Shown: positions 26,402-34,286 of the stretch, in pieces
How positions within the stretch are numbered: position 1 is the stretch's first letter
Layout: each line of letters opens with the position of its first letter
From: CAXMNX01 sp964194845
GTDB taxonomy: Bacteria; Pseudomonadota; Alphaproteobacteria; Rhodobacterales; Rhodobacteraceae
Direction: 5' to 3'
Length of the DNA: 64,000 nucleotides
NCBI GenBank assembly: GCA_964194845.1
Contig: CAXMNX010000017.1
Span: forward strand, 1 to 64,000
Position numbers and translations under genes: made by a program
Notes under the pieces: generated by a model
The model's database searches: none
The model's input: only the letters and a program-made list of their open reading frames with translations
What the model was told of the DNA's origin: nothing

Positions 26402-26683
26402 AATACCTTACTTCCCTGGGGTCAATTTCCGCGCCATAAGGAAAGCGTTCCGTGAGTGGTGGCATTAGCCAAGGGAACATCCCTCGGATATCTCCCGTAA
26501 TACCGGGTGTCACCGAGAGGGGTTCGGGAAACCGAAGCCGGCTGGAAGGCGCATATTCCGTCTGAGGGTCGGCACCTACAAGAACGAGTTGTGCCCGCGC
26601 CAGTTCCTCATCCCCATTGGTCGCGCGCAGGGTGGGTATTAGTTCAAGGCGGTGCTGCGTCCCGGCAGCACCGCCTTTTCTTT
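26402..26683 (+). ncRNA. Structured non-coding RNA with its own terminator (family not recognised)
   Basis: A 450-base gap between the LuxR remnant and tsf holds a highly foldable transcript. A closing stem pairs AATACC (26402-26407) with GGTATT (26635-26640) and CCCTG (26414-26418) with CAGGG (26628-26632). Inside are CTCGG/CCGAG (26483-26487 / 26513-26517) enclosing CCCG/CGGG (26494-26497 / 26504-26507), and a perfect TTCGG-GAAA-CCGAA hairpin (26523-26536). The transcript would end at the strong terminator 26648-26679. RNase P, SRP and tmRNA signatures are absent. A 6S RNA is possible because of the long closing stem, but several internal hairpins make it untypical. Confidence 0.55.
26648..26679 (+). 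terminator. Rho-independent terminator of the structured RNA
   Basis: Perfect 11-bp stem GGCGGTGCTGC (26648-26658) / GCAGCACCGCC (26665-26675) with a six-base loop, followed directly by TTTTCTTTT. The T-run is on the plus strand only, so it terminates a plus-strand transcript and not tsf. No plus-strand protein gene precedes it closely, which supports a non-coding transcript ending here. Confidence 0.9.
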
Positions 26684-26783
26684 TAGCTAGTTTCAGGTCT
26701 CAAAAAAATGCCCTTATCGAAATGCGCGCTCGAGCCGTAGGCGAGAGGCAGCGTATTTCGCAACCAGTCCAAGAGAAAATGCA

Positions 26784-27659
26784 CTAGCTTTGAGCGACCT
26801 TGGCGACCTCGGCAGCGAAGTCTTCGGTTTTTTTCTCGATGCCTTCGCCAACTTCCAGCCGGACAAAGCCGGTGATCTCAATCCCGGCTTCTTTGGCGGC
26901 CGCACCCACAGTCAGATCTGGATTGACGACAAACGACTGGTTCAGAAGCGTCGCCTCGGCGATGAACTTTTTCATCCGGCCTTCGATCATCTTCTCGATG
27001 ACCTGTTCGGGCTTGCCGCTTTCGCGGGCGATATCCATCTGGATTTTTTTCTCGTGCGCGACAACCGCGGCGTCCATATCCGCTTCGCCAAGTGCCGCGG
27101 GGTTCACGGCGGCAATGTGCATCGCGACCTGCCTGGCGGTTCCCGCGTCATCACCGGAATATGCGACCAGCACGCCGATTTTGCCCATATCTATTGCGAC
27201 CGCGTTGTGAACATACTTGGCAATATTCTCACCTGCGAGGGTTTCCATCCGACGGACTGACATGTTCTCGCCAATGGTGGCCACCATATCGATCACGTAC
27301 TGCGCGACCGTTTTATTTTCGACCATGGCACTACGAAGCGCCTCAACGTCCGAGACACCAAGCGCTGCCTGCGTAATCCTCTGGACCATGGTTTGAAACT
27401 CTGCATTCCGTGCAACAAAGTCAGTTTCCGAATTCACCTCGACTGCGACACCGATGCTCCCCGAAACGGCAACGCCAACCAGCCCTTCAGCCGTCGTGCG
27501 CCCTGATTTTTTGTCGGCCTTGGCAAGACCCTTGGTGCGCAGCCAGTCAACCGCGGCTTCCATGTCGCCGTCGGTTTCGGTCAGTGCTTTTTTCGCGTCC
27601 ATCATGCCAGCGCCGGTGCTGTCGCGCAGCTGTTTCACAAGTGAAGCTGTAATTGCCAT
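26784..27659 (-). CDS. tsf: Translation elongation factor Ts
   Basis: Guanine-nucleotide exchange factor for EF-Tu. The 291-residue protein from ATG 27659 (MAITASLVKQLRDSTGAGMMDAKKALTE) has the N-terminal EF-Tu-contacting helices and the family motif ETDFVARNAEF. The C-terminal NQSFVVNPDLTVG block is also present. The frame is open three codons further. It is the second gene after rpsB; a GC-rich hairpin (GGCGCGG/CCGCGCC) lies in the 75-base gap and may tune the ratio of the two. Confidence 0.97.
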   Translation of the reverse strand: MAITASLVKQLRDSTGAGMMDAKKALTETDGDMEAAVDWLRTKGLAKADKKSGRTTAEGLVGVAVSGSIGVAVEVNSETDFVARNAEFQTMVQRITQAALGVSDVEALRSAMVENKTVAQYVIDMVATIGENMSVRRMETLAGENIAKYVHNAVAIDMGKIGVLVAYSGDDAGTARQVAMHIAAVNPAALGEADMDAAVVAHEKKIQMDIARESGKPEQVIEKMIEGRMKKFIAEATLLNQSFVVNPDLTVGAAAKEAGIEITGFVRLEVGEGIEKKTEDFAAEVAKVAQS

Positions 27660-27734
27660 CTCGGGCATCTCCCCAATATTCGGTAACTCAGGCGCGGCTT
27701 TGGCCGCGCCCGTTGTCTGAAAAATTGCTGCGCC

Positions 27735-28769
27735 TTACTCGGCGTTTTCTTCGGTGATATCTTCAGCCGAGGCTTTCTTGGCAGCGGTTTTCTTCTTTGC
27801 CGGTGCCTTTTTTGCCGGGGTCTCTTCCGTTGCTACGGGCTCTTCCGTTGCCGCCGCCTCTTCCGTTGCCGTAACCTCACCCTCGGGCGCAGCCACTTCC
27901 TCGGGCGCAGCCTCTTCCTTTGCCGCAACCTCACTCTCTGGCGCAGCCACTTCCTCTGGCGCAGCCGCTTCCTTTGGCGCTGCCGCTTCGGTAGGCTTTT
28001 CTTCAATTACCGCCGCTGCCGGTTCAATCGCCTCTTCGGCGGCATCTTCCAGCGCACCGACATCGACGCCAGCAGCGCCAAGCTGAGCGCTCATGCCGTC
28101 AAGTGCGGCACGAGCGGCCAGATCGCAGTAAAGCGCAATCGCTCGGGCTGCATCATCGTTGCCGGGAATGGCGAACTCAACGCCTGCCGGAGAACAATTC
28201 GTGTCAACCACGGCAACCACGGGAATACCCAGTTTCTTGGCTTCAGCAATCGCCAGATCTTCTTTGTTGACGTCGATCACAAAAATAAGGTCCGGCACGC
28301 CGCCCATTTCGCGGATGCCGCCAAGCGAAGCCTGAAGTTTTCCCTGCTCGCGCTCCATGCCCAAGCGTTCTTTCTTGGTCAGACCTTCCGCGCCATCGAC
28401 CAGTTGTTCATCAATCGCTTTAAGGCGGTTGATCGACTGGCTGACGGTTTTCCAGTTGGTCAGCGTGCCACCAAGCCAGCGGTGGTTCATGTAATATTGC
28501 GCGCAGCGTTCGGCGGCGTCGGCTATCGGCTTTTGCGCCTGCCGCTTGGTGCCGACAAAGAGAACGCGGCCGCCCTTGGCCACGGTTTCGCGGACCGCGC
28601 TCAGTGCGGCGTCCAGCATTGGAACCGTCTGGGTCAGGTCGATGATATGAATGCCGTTGCGGTCGCCATAGATGAATTCACCCATTTTGGGGTTCCACCG
28701 CTGGGTCTGGTGACCAAAGTGTACACCAGCTTCTAAAAGCTGGCGCATAGAAAATTCAGGGAGCGCCAT
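27735..28769 (-). CDS. rpsB: 30S ribosomal protein uS2 with a long repetitive C-terminal tail
   Basis: Small-subunit ribosomal protein. The first 245 residues are normal S2 (MALPEFSMRQLLEAGVHFGHQ, then RWLGGTLTNWKT, and PDLIFVIDVNKEDLAI). The remaining hundred residues are an Ala/Glu/Pro-rich tail with an 18-residue duplication and a lysine-rich segment (AKKAPAKKK) before the acidic end. E. coli S2 has 241 residues. Tails on S2 occur in several alphaproteobacteria. The start at 28769 (MALPEF) is preferred over the open frame to 28775. It heads the rpsB-tsf operon. Confidence 0.95.
   Translation of the reverse strand: MALPEFSMRQLLEAGVHFGHQTQRWNPKMGEFIYGDRNGIHIIDLTQTVPMLDAALSAVRETVAKGGRVLFVGTKRQAQKPIADAAERCAQYYMNHRWLGGTLTNWKTVSQSINRLKAIDEQLVDGAEGLTKKERLGMEREQGKLQASLGGIREMGGVPDLIFVIDVNKEDLAIAEAKKLGIPVVAVVDTNCSPAGVEFAIPGNDDAARAIALYCDLAARAALDGMSAQLGAAGVDVGALEDAAEEAIEPAAAVIEEKPTEAAAPKEAAAPEEVAAPESEVAAKEEAAPEEVAAPEGEVTATEEAAATEEPVATEETPAKKAPAKKKTAAKKASAEDITEENAE
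27868..27975 (-). repeat. 54-bp tandem repeat inside the rpsB tail
   Basis: Two direct copies of a 54-base unit (27868-27921 and 27922-27975) encode two copies of an 18-residue Ala/Glu/Pro unit (KEAAAPEEVAAPESEVAA and KEEAAPEEVAAPEGEVTA). The copies differ at a handful of bases. Shorter related units continue on either side, so the tail probably grew by slippage and may vary in length between strains. Confidence 0.9.
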
Positions 28770-28887
28770 GTCCAAGTTCCTTTCCGGTTTCGCGCCTCGG
28801 CAAGGCCATCAAGGGATTGCTCCCAACCGGCGGACCAAACGGGGATGTCTCTCCCGAAGGCCCAAGCCCTGCCTGTGAAGTGCGCGC

Positions 28888-28916
28888 GATGTAGTCGGGA
28901 TTGGCATTCAATGCAA
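28888..28916 (-). promoter_or_regulatory. Predicted sigma-70 promoter of rpsB-tsf
   Basis: On the minus strand TTGCAT (-35, 28911-28916) and TACATC (-10, 28888-28893) are separated by 17 bases. Transcription would start near 28881 and leave a leader of about 110 bases before rpsB, long enough for autoregulation. The rest of the 222-base gap to the divergent metG holds no gene. Confidence 0.5.
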
Positions 28917-28996
28917 GGGCATGTTTCGCCAACAAGAAGGGGTGACGTCCGCCCGCCCGCGCGGTAAGACACCGCGCGCAAGCTAGGAGCCCGGGC

Positions 28997-30718
28997 ATGA
29001 GCCGCATTCTGATAACCTCGGCAATCCCCTACATCAACGGGATCAAGCATCTGGGGAACCTCGTGGGGTCCCAACTGCCTGCCGATCTGTATGCGCGATA
29101 TATGCGGGCGCGCGGTAATGAGGTGCTGTATCTCTGCGCAACGGATGAACACGGCACACCGGCCGAACTGGCCGCCGCGAAAGCTGGCAAGCCGGTTGCC
29201 GAATTTTGCGCCGAGATGTGGCAGGTTCAGAAGGAACTGAGCGACGGTTTTCGTCTGTCGTTCGACAAGTTTGGCCGGTCCTCGTCGCCACAGAACCATG
29301 CGCTGACCCAGCATTTCGCGGGGCGGTTGGCGGACGCCGGGCTGATCGACGAAGTGGTTGAAAAACAGGTTTATTCGAACGCCGATGGCCGGTTTTTGCC
29401 AGACCGCTATATCGAAGGCACCTGCCCTAACTGCGGATACGACCGCGCACGGGGCGATCAATGCGAAAACTGCACCAAACAGCTTGACCCCACCGATCTG
29501 ATCGAGCCCCGGTCGGCGATTTCGGGGTCGACGGACCTTGAGGAGCGGGAAACGCGGCACCTTTACCTGAAGCAACGCACGCTTCGCCAAGAGCTGTCAG
29601 ACTGGATCGACAGCAAGAAAGACTGGCCGATCCTGACAACTTCCATTGCAAAAAAATGGTTAAACGACGGCGATGGACTTCAGGACCGGGGGATCACGCG
29701 CGATCTGGACTGGGGCGTGCCGGTTAAACGGGGCGACGAAGTTTGGCCGGGGATGGAGGACAAGGTTTTCTATGTCTGGTTTGATGCGCCAATTGAATAC
29801 ATCGCCTGCGCAAAGGAATGGACCGATGCGACGGGTCGCCCGGATGCCGAATGGGAACGGTGGTGGCGGACCGACAAGGGTGCCGACAATGTTCGCTACG
29901 TCCAGTTCATGGGTAAAGACAACGTGCCGTTTCACACGCTAAGCTTTCCCGCGACGATCATCGGTTCCGGCGAGCCCTGGAAGCTGGTCGATTACATCAA
30001 GTCTTTCAATTTCCTGAATTATGACGGCGGGCAGTTTTCCACCAGCCAGGGTCGCGGCGTTTTCATGGATCAAGCGCTGGAAATATTGCCATCGGATTAC
30101 TGGCGCTGGTGGCTTTTGAGCCATGCACCGGAAAATTCGGACAGCGAGTTCACCTGGGAAAACTTCCAGGTTTCGGTCAACAAGGATCTGGCGGATGTTT
30201 TGGGCAACTTCGTCAGCCGCGTGACTAAGTTTTGCCGCTCGAAATGGGGTGAAGTTGTCCCACGCGCAAAACATATGACGCTAACGAATCTTGAACAGGA
30301 ACTCTTCTCAGGTCTTGAAGGAAAATTGCGCCAATATGAATTTTACATGGAAGCTATCGAAGTTCGAAAGGCAGCAGGCGAATTGCGGTCTATTTGGGCG
30401 CTCGGGAACGAGTATCTCCAATCTGCCGCACCGTGGACGGCATACAAGGACGACCCAGACCGCGCTGCACATCAAATTCGCATCGCACTGAACCTGATCA
30501 GGGTTTACGCGGTCATATCGGCTCCGTTCATTCCGGATGCGGCGGCTAAAATGCTGTCGGCGATGAATACGTTGGATACCACTTGGCCTGGTGAAATCGT
30601 GCCGGCCCTTTCCGCGTTGCCTGAAGGGCATGACTTTGCGGTGCCGGACGTACTTTTCCGCAAGATCAGCGATGAAGAGCGTGAAGAATGGCAGGAAAAA
30701 TTTGCGGGGCAACGCTGA
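28997..30718 (+). CDS. metG: Methionyl-tRNA synthetase
   Basis: Charges tRNA-Met with methionine. The 573-residue protein has the N-terminal ITSAIPYINGIKHLGNLVGS with HLGN as the HIGH motif. A four-cysteine zinc knuckle follows (CPNCGYDRARGDQCENC) and the KMSKS position is occupied by FSTSQGRG. It lacks the C-terminal tRNA-binding (EMAP-like) domain of E. coli MetG, which is common in alphaproteobacteria. CTAGGAG precedes the ATG. It diverges from rpsB-tsf. Confidence 0.96.
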   Translation: MSRILITSAIPYINGIKHLGNLVGSQLPADLYARYMRARGNEVLYLCATDEHGTPAELAAAKAGKPVAEFCAEMWQVQKELSDGFRLSFDKFGRSSSPQNHALTQHFAGRLADAGLIDEVVEKQVYSNADGRFLPDRYIEGTCPNCGYDRARGDQCENCTKQLDPTDLIEPRSAISGSTDLEERETRHLYLKQRTLRQELSDWIDSKKDWPILTTSIAKKWLNDGDGLQDRGITRDLDWGVPVKRGDEVWPGMEDKVFYVWFDAPIEYIACAKEWTDATGRPDAEWERWWRTDKGADNVRYVQFMGKDNVPFHTLSFPATIIGSGEPWKLVDYIKSFNFLNYDGGQFSTSQGRGVFMDQALEILPSDYWRWWLLSHAPENSDSEFTWENFQVSVNKDLADVLGNFVSRVTKFCRSKWGEVVPRAKHMTLTNLEQELFSGLEGKLRQYEFYMEAIEVRKAAGELRSIWALGNEYLQSAAPWTAYKDDPDRAAHQIRIALNLIRVYAVISAPFIPDAAAKMLSAMNTLDTTWPGEIVPALSALPEGHDFAVPDVLFRKISDEEREEWQEKFAGQR

Positions 30719-30759
30719 TAACCGCCCTGCCCCGCAGATATCAGTGCGAATTGCGCCGG

Positions 30760-31425
30760 TCAGGCATTGAGCCAACGGATCAGTGGCATCAGCGCTTTTG
30801 TCGTCTGAAGCACCCATTTCCTGGCATCATCTCCCAAAATAACATCCTTCGGCGCGGGATCGCTATAAGTGCGCGCAACGAAGGATTTTCGCCGGAGCAG
30901 GTTTGCCCGCGCGCCCGTCGCGTCATAGCCTTTTGGAAGTCGCGCAAGTTCCGGCTCGCCCATCGTGCAACCAACCGACGCCGCACTTTCAATGGCGGAC
31001 AAAAGCGCGTCGCCGTCTGAGTTATTCAAGATCCGATTGCGAATGTACGACAGCGCCTTGGGATCAATGCCAAAGAGCCCTGCGCCATAGCCGACGCCAT
31101 CGGGCTGAAGGACAATGTGCATTCCGGGCGAGCGGTTCGGATGGGCCCCGGCCCAGAAAATCATGTGAAGACGCGCATTGTATGGCGACTTGTCCTTTGA
31201 AAAGCGCACGTCGCGATTGATCCGTCGAAGCGATCCGTTGAGCCGCGCCTCGGCTTTGAGTGGCGGCGTCAAACGAGCCATGTCTGCGGCAATGTCGGAT
31301 ATAAAATCAAACGCCGCAAATTTCCACGATGCTTCGTAACGATGCCGGTTTGCGTCGAACCAATCCTTGGCGTTGTTCTTTTCCAGGTCACCAAGGAATG
31401 CGAGTGTTTCTTTGGAAAAGCCCAT
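30760..31425 (-). CDS. DUF2461 (TIGR02453) family protein
   Basis: The 221-residue predicted cytoplasmic protein matches the DUF2461 family: GFSKETLAFLGDLEKNNAKDWFDANRHRYE at the start, INRDVRFSKDKSPYNARLHMIFW in the middle, and YSDPAPKDVILGDDARKWV near the end. The family is widespread in bacteria and some fungi, and its function is not known. It stands alone, convergent with metG and divergent from the MmgE/PrpD gene. No obvious regulatory signal was found in the 166-base divergent gap. Confidence 0.88.
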   Translation of the reverse strand: MGFSKETLAFLGDLEKNNAKDWFDANRHRYEASWKFAAFDFISDIAADMARLTPPLKAEARLNGSLRRINRDVRFSKDKSPYNARLHMIFWAGAHPNRSPGMHIVLQPDGVGYGAGLFGIDPKALSYIRNRILNNSDGDALLSAIESAASVGCTMGEPELARLPKGYDATGARANLLRRKSFVARTYSDPAPKDVILGDDARKWVLQTTKALMPLIRWLNA

Positions 31426-31591
31426 TTGGCCCTCGTTTCATTAGACTGCACCGCCAAAACAGCAGGCCCATCGAGGTTATGATCATTTTGCTAAGCAAAA
31501 CAGTGTTTGGTCGTTTTGTCGCCTGTCAGATGACGCGAATTGAATTGGCGGTTACCCAGGCCGGCGGTTAGGCTTTCGCCAAGTCGGATCA

Positions 31592-32986
31592 ATGAAAGTC
31601 AATGCGATGGAAGATGTTACCAAGCTGGAACGACGCGGGCTTCACGCTGATCCGTTCGCGTTTGTGCTGCAAACTTCGACGGCTGAAATTCCCGACGCGA
31701 CCCGCCGCCGTGCAGCACTTTTGTTGCTGGACACGATCGGCGTCTGCATTGCCGCATCACGGCTAGAGGCGGGCCGCATCGCTCGTGAAACCGCCGTGCG
31801 ATTTTACGCCGCCTCGTCGCCCGAAGCCGAGGCGACGCTGTTGTTCGACGGCAGGAAAGCCAGCATTCCGGGTGCCGCCTTTGCTGCCGCCAGCCAGATC
31901 GACAATTTGGACGCGCACGACGGGTTCAATCCTGTGAAAGGACACATCGGTGTCGCGGTTGTGCCCGCGCTAACTGCCGTTGCCGAAAATATTCCTGACC
32001 TTTTCGGGGATGACGCGCTTGCCGCACTTGTCATCGGGTATGAGTTTGCGGGACGTGCCGGTCTCGCGCTGCACGCAACGGTCAGCGAATACCATACATC
32101 AGGCGCCTGGAACGCGCTGGGCGTTGCCGCCATCGCGGCCCGGCTGCGCGGGGCGTCGGGCGAAACGCTTAGACAGGCGCTGGGCATCGCGGAGTATCAC
32201 GGGCCGCGCAGCCAGATGATGCGCGAGATCGCTAACCCGACGATGCTTCACGATGGCTCGGGAATGGGCGCGTTTGTGGGTCTTTCGTCGCTGCTAATGG
32301 CGGAAATGGGATTTATCGGGGGCCCGGCCATCACGGTCGAGGCTGAAGATGCCGCCGGATACTGGGCCGATCTGGGCTCGGTCTGGCAAACCGACGTTCA
32401 ATATATCAAGCCCTACCCGATTTGCCGTTGGGCACATGCCGCAATCGACGCGGCACGCGAACTTTGTCTTGAACATAGTCTTTCATCAGACGATATCGCG
32501 GGCGTCCGTATCGCCAGTTTCCACAATGCGGTGCAGTTGTTTCCGGGGATGCCGGCAACCACGTCGCAGGCGCAGTATTCGCTGCCCTTCGCGGTCGCCA
32601 AGATGATTGCCAACGGGCGGGTTGGCGTTGAGGACATTGCCGGTGATGCGCTGAGCGACCCGGTTGCTGCGAGGTTGGTCGCCGCGACCGAGATGGTGAC
32701 CGCGCCCGAGCACGAAGCGCGCTTTCCGGCGGGTCGAAGCGCGGATGTGACGCTGACGCTCAATTCGGGGGCAACGGTTGCGTCAGGGTTTGTCGAGGCG
32801 CGCGGCGGGCCCGAGCGACCATATTCTGAAGGCGATATTGTCGAGAAGTTCATGGACTTTGCGACACCAGTGGCGGGAAAAAGCCGCGCTTCGGCGATCC
32901 GTGACGCCACTTTGGGTCTTTCAGAGGCAAACAGTCGATTTTCGGATTTGGCAAGGCATCTGACCGAGCCGCCGGAACCGGTATGA
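31592..32986 (+). CDS. MmgE/PrpD-family protein
   Basis: The 464-residue protein belongs to the MmgE/PrpD fold (2-methylcitrate dehydratase and related enzymes). Visible family blocks are LLLDTIGVCIAASRLEAGR near the N-terminus, NLDAHDGFNPVKGHIGVAVVPALTA, GYEFAGRAGLALH, TSGAWNALGVAA, and KPYPICRWAHAAIDAA. Many family members outside the prp operon act on unknown substrates, and no prpB or prpC lies nearby, so a methylcitrate role is not supported. The start may be 31592 or the ATG at 31607. Confidence 0.88.
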   Translation: MKVNAMEDVTKLERRGLHADPFAFVLQTSTAEIPDATRRRAALLLLDTIGVCIAASRLEAGRIARETAVRFYAASSPEAEATLLFDGRKASIPGAAFAAASQIDNLDAHDGFNPVKGHIGVAVVPALTAVAENIPDLFGDDALAALVIGYEFAGRAGLALHATVSEYHTSGAWNALGVAAIAARLRGASGETLRQALGIAEYHGPRSQMMREIANPTMLHDGSGMGAFVGLSSLLMAEMGFIGGPAITVEAEDAAGYWADLGSVWQTDVQYIKPYPICRWAHAAIDAARELCLEHSLSSDDIAGVRIASFHNAVQLFPGMPATTSQAQYSLPFAVAKMIANGRVGVEDIAGDALSDPVAARLVAATEMVTAPEHEARFPAGRSADVTLTLNSGATVASGFVEARGGPERPYSEGDIVEKFMDFATPVAGKSRASAIRDATLGLSEANSRFSDLARHLTEPPEPV

Positions 32987-33392
32987 GAAAGCCGGTCGCC
33001 CTCGTTCACAATGATCGTGTCGAAGATCTTGTGGAAGCGGTGCGTCGCGCGCTTGATATCTTTGACGATCTTCTCGCCAGGGCTCATTCGGGTTCCAGTT
33101 GTCTGTCTCATCTTCCACTCCTCAGCGGTTACGATGAGCCAAGAGCACTCTCTAATCAAACAACGCTATTTGGACCCATAAGCGCTGACCTCAGACACAC
33201 CAGATCGCAGGCAGTTTCGCGGCGGCTCATCGGATCAGGAAACCTTGCCATCGTTATCGCTCAAACCGCTGCATGGATCGTGATCTGGATGCGACCTTGC
33301 GACGGATTTGCCAATTATCCAAATCCCTTCCGGTCGCGGTTTTGCCTTCAACGGGTCTTGCCAAGAAACCCGCATCCGGCCACACCGGCCAA
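32987..33392 (+). other. Intergenic stretch with no intact gene
   Basis: About 400 bases between the MmgE/PrpD gene and psuK. The left part contains the transposase scrap described separately (minus strand, 33043-33111). I saw no gene or clear promoter in 33112-33392. The psuK frame is open upstream to 33273, but those extra residues match nothing in the kinase family. Confidence 0.5.
33043..33111 (-). pseudogene. Remnant of an IS3-family transposase OrfA N-terminus
   Basis: Minus-strand residues MRQTTGTRMSPGEKIVKDI followed by KRAT closely resemble the start of IS3-group OrfA proteins found in Rhodobacteraceae and rhizobia (GEKIVKDIKRATRKxYS). Similarity ends abruptly after KRAT and the frame then runs into sequence antisense to the MmgE/PrpD gene. 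No inverted repeats or OrfB part are visible. It is a scrap of about 23 codons left by a deletion. Confidence 0.7.
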
Positions 33393-34286
33393 ATGACTGA
33401 AACCCGCGAAGTTCTTTGTATCGGGTCGGTGCTTTGGGACGTGATCGGTCGCTCAAGCGCGGTCATGCGTGTCGGCACGGACGTTCCGGGGCGCATAACA
33501 CGCCTGCCGGGCGGCGTTGCACTGAACATTGCGATGACGCTTAGGCGGTTTTCCATGACGCCGGTTTTGTTGACGGCCGTTGGCCGCGACGCGGAAGGTG
33601 ATGAGTTGGTTGCCGCTGTCGCGGACCTGGGGATTGTCACCCGGCACATCTATCGGTCAATTGACCTTCCCACGGATCGCTACATGGCCGTCGAAGGCGC
33701 CAACGGCCTGATCGCGGCCATAGCGGATGCGCATACGTTAGAGGCTGCCGACGACAAGATATTGAAGCCACTGAGCGACGGAAGCCTGGGGTCTGTCGAC
33801 GCACCGTACGGTGGCTTGATCGCGCTCGATGGAAACCTGACGGAACGGCTTTTGGCCAAGATTGCGGTTAATCCACTTTTCGCCGCTTCTGACTTGCGTG
33901 TTGCACCTGCCTCACCCGGCAAGGCCGAACGGCTTTTGGCGCTTCTTGGCTGCGCGAACGCGACAGTTTACGTCAATCTGGAAGAGGCCGGAATTCTTTG
34001 TCACACAACGTTTTCATCTGCCCCGTCGGCGGCTGAGGCCCTGTTTGCCAAAAGCGCCGCGCGGTGCCTGGTGACCAACGGCGGCGAGGATGCCGCTTTC
34101 GCGAGCGCAGCGGGTATAATCACTGCGACCCCACCGGAAGTTTTGGTCACCCGCGTCACCGGGGCCGGAGATACATTCATGGCAGCCCACATCGCGGCCG
34201 AGGCGCGCAATGAGGACGATCAAGGCGCGCTTGAGGCTGCCTTGCGGGCCGCCGCAGCCTATGTGTCCGGGGATGTGCCTTCATGA
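33393..34286 (+). CDS. psuK: PfkB-family carbohydrate kinase, probable pseudouridine kinase
   Basis: The 297-residue protein from ATG 33393 (MTETREVLCIGSVLWDVIG) has the PfkB family start, the GGVALNIAMTLRRF sugar-binding block and the C-terminal signature VTGAGDTFMAAH with the catalytic aspartate. It overlaps psuG by four bases, the arrangement seen for pseudouridine kinase plus pseudouridine-5'-phosphate glycosidase. It would phosphorylate pseudouridine for cleavage by PsuG. The specific substrate is inferred from the neighbour. Confidence 0.88.
   Translation: MTETREVLCIGSVLWDVIGRSSAVMRVGTDVPGRITRLPGGVALNIAMTLRRFSMTPVLLTAVGRDAEGDELVAAVADLGIVTRHIYRSIDLPTDRYMAVEGANGLIAAIADAHTLEAADDKILKPLSDGSLGSVDAPYGGLIALDGNLTERLLAKIAVNPLFAASDLRVAPASPGKAERLLALLGCANATVYVNLEEAGILCHTTFSSAPSAAEALFAKSAARCLVTNGGEDAAFASAAGIITATPPEVLVTRVTGAGDTFMAAHIAAEARNEDDQGALEAALRAAAAYVSGDVPS

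Noticed and set aside
26402..26679. RNase P RNA, tmRNA or SRP RNA
   Set aside because: The conserved GAGGAAAGTCC motif (RNase P), T-loop GTTCGAATC or tag frame (tmRNA), and the GGAAGGAAGCAG-type core (SRP) are all missing.
27868..27975. Possible CRISPR-like repeats
   Set aside because: The repeats are contiguous 54-bp tandem copies inside an rpsB reading frame, with no spacers and no cas genes nearby.
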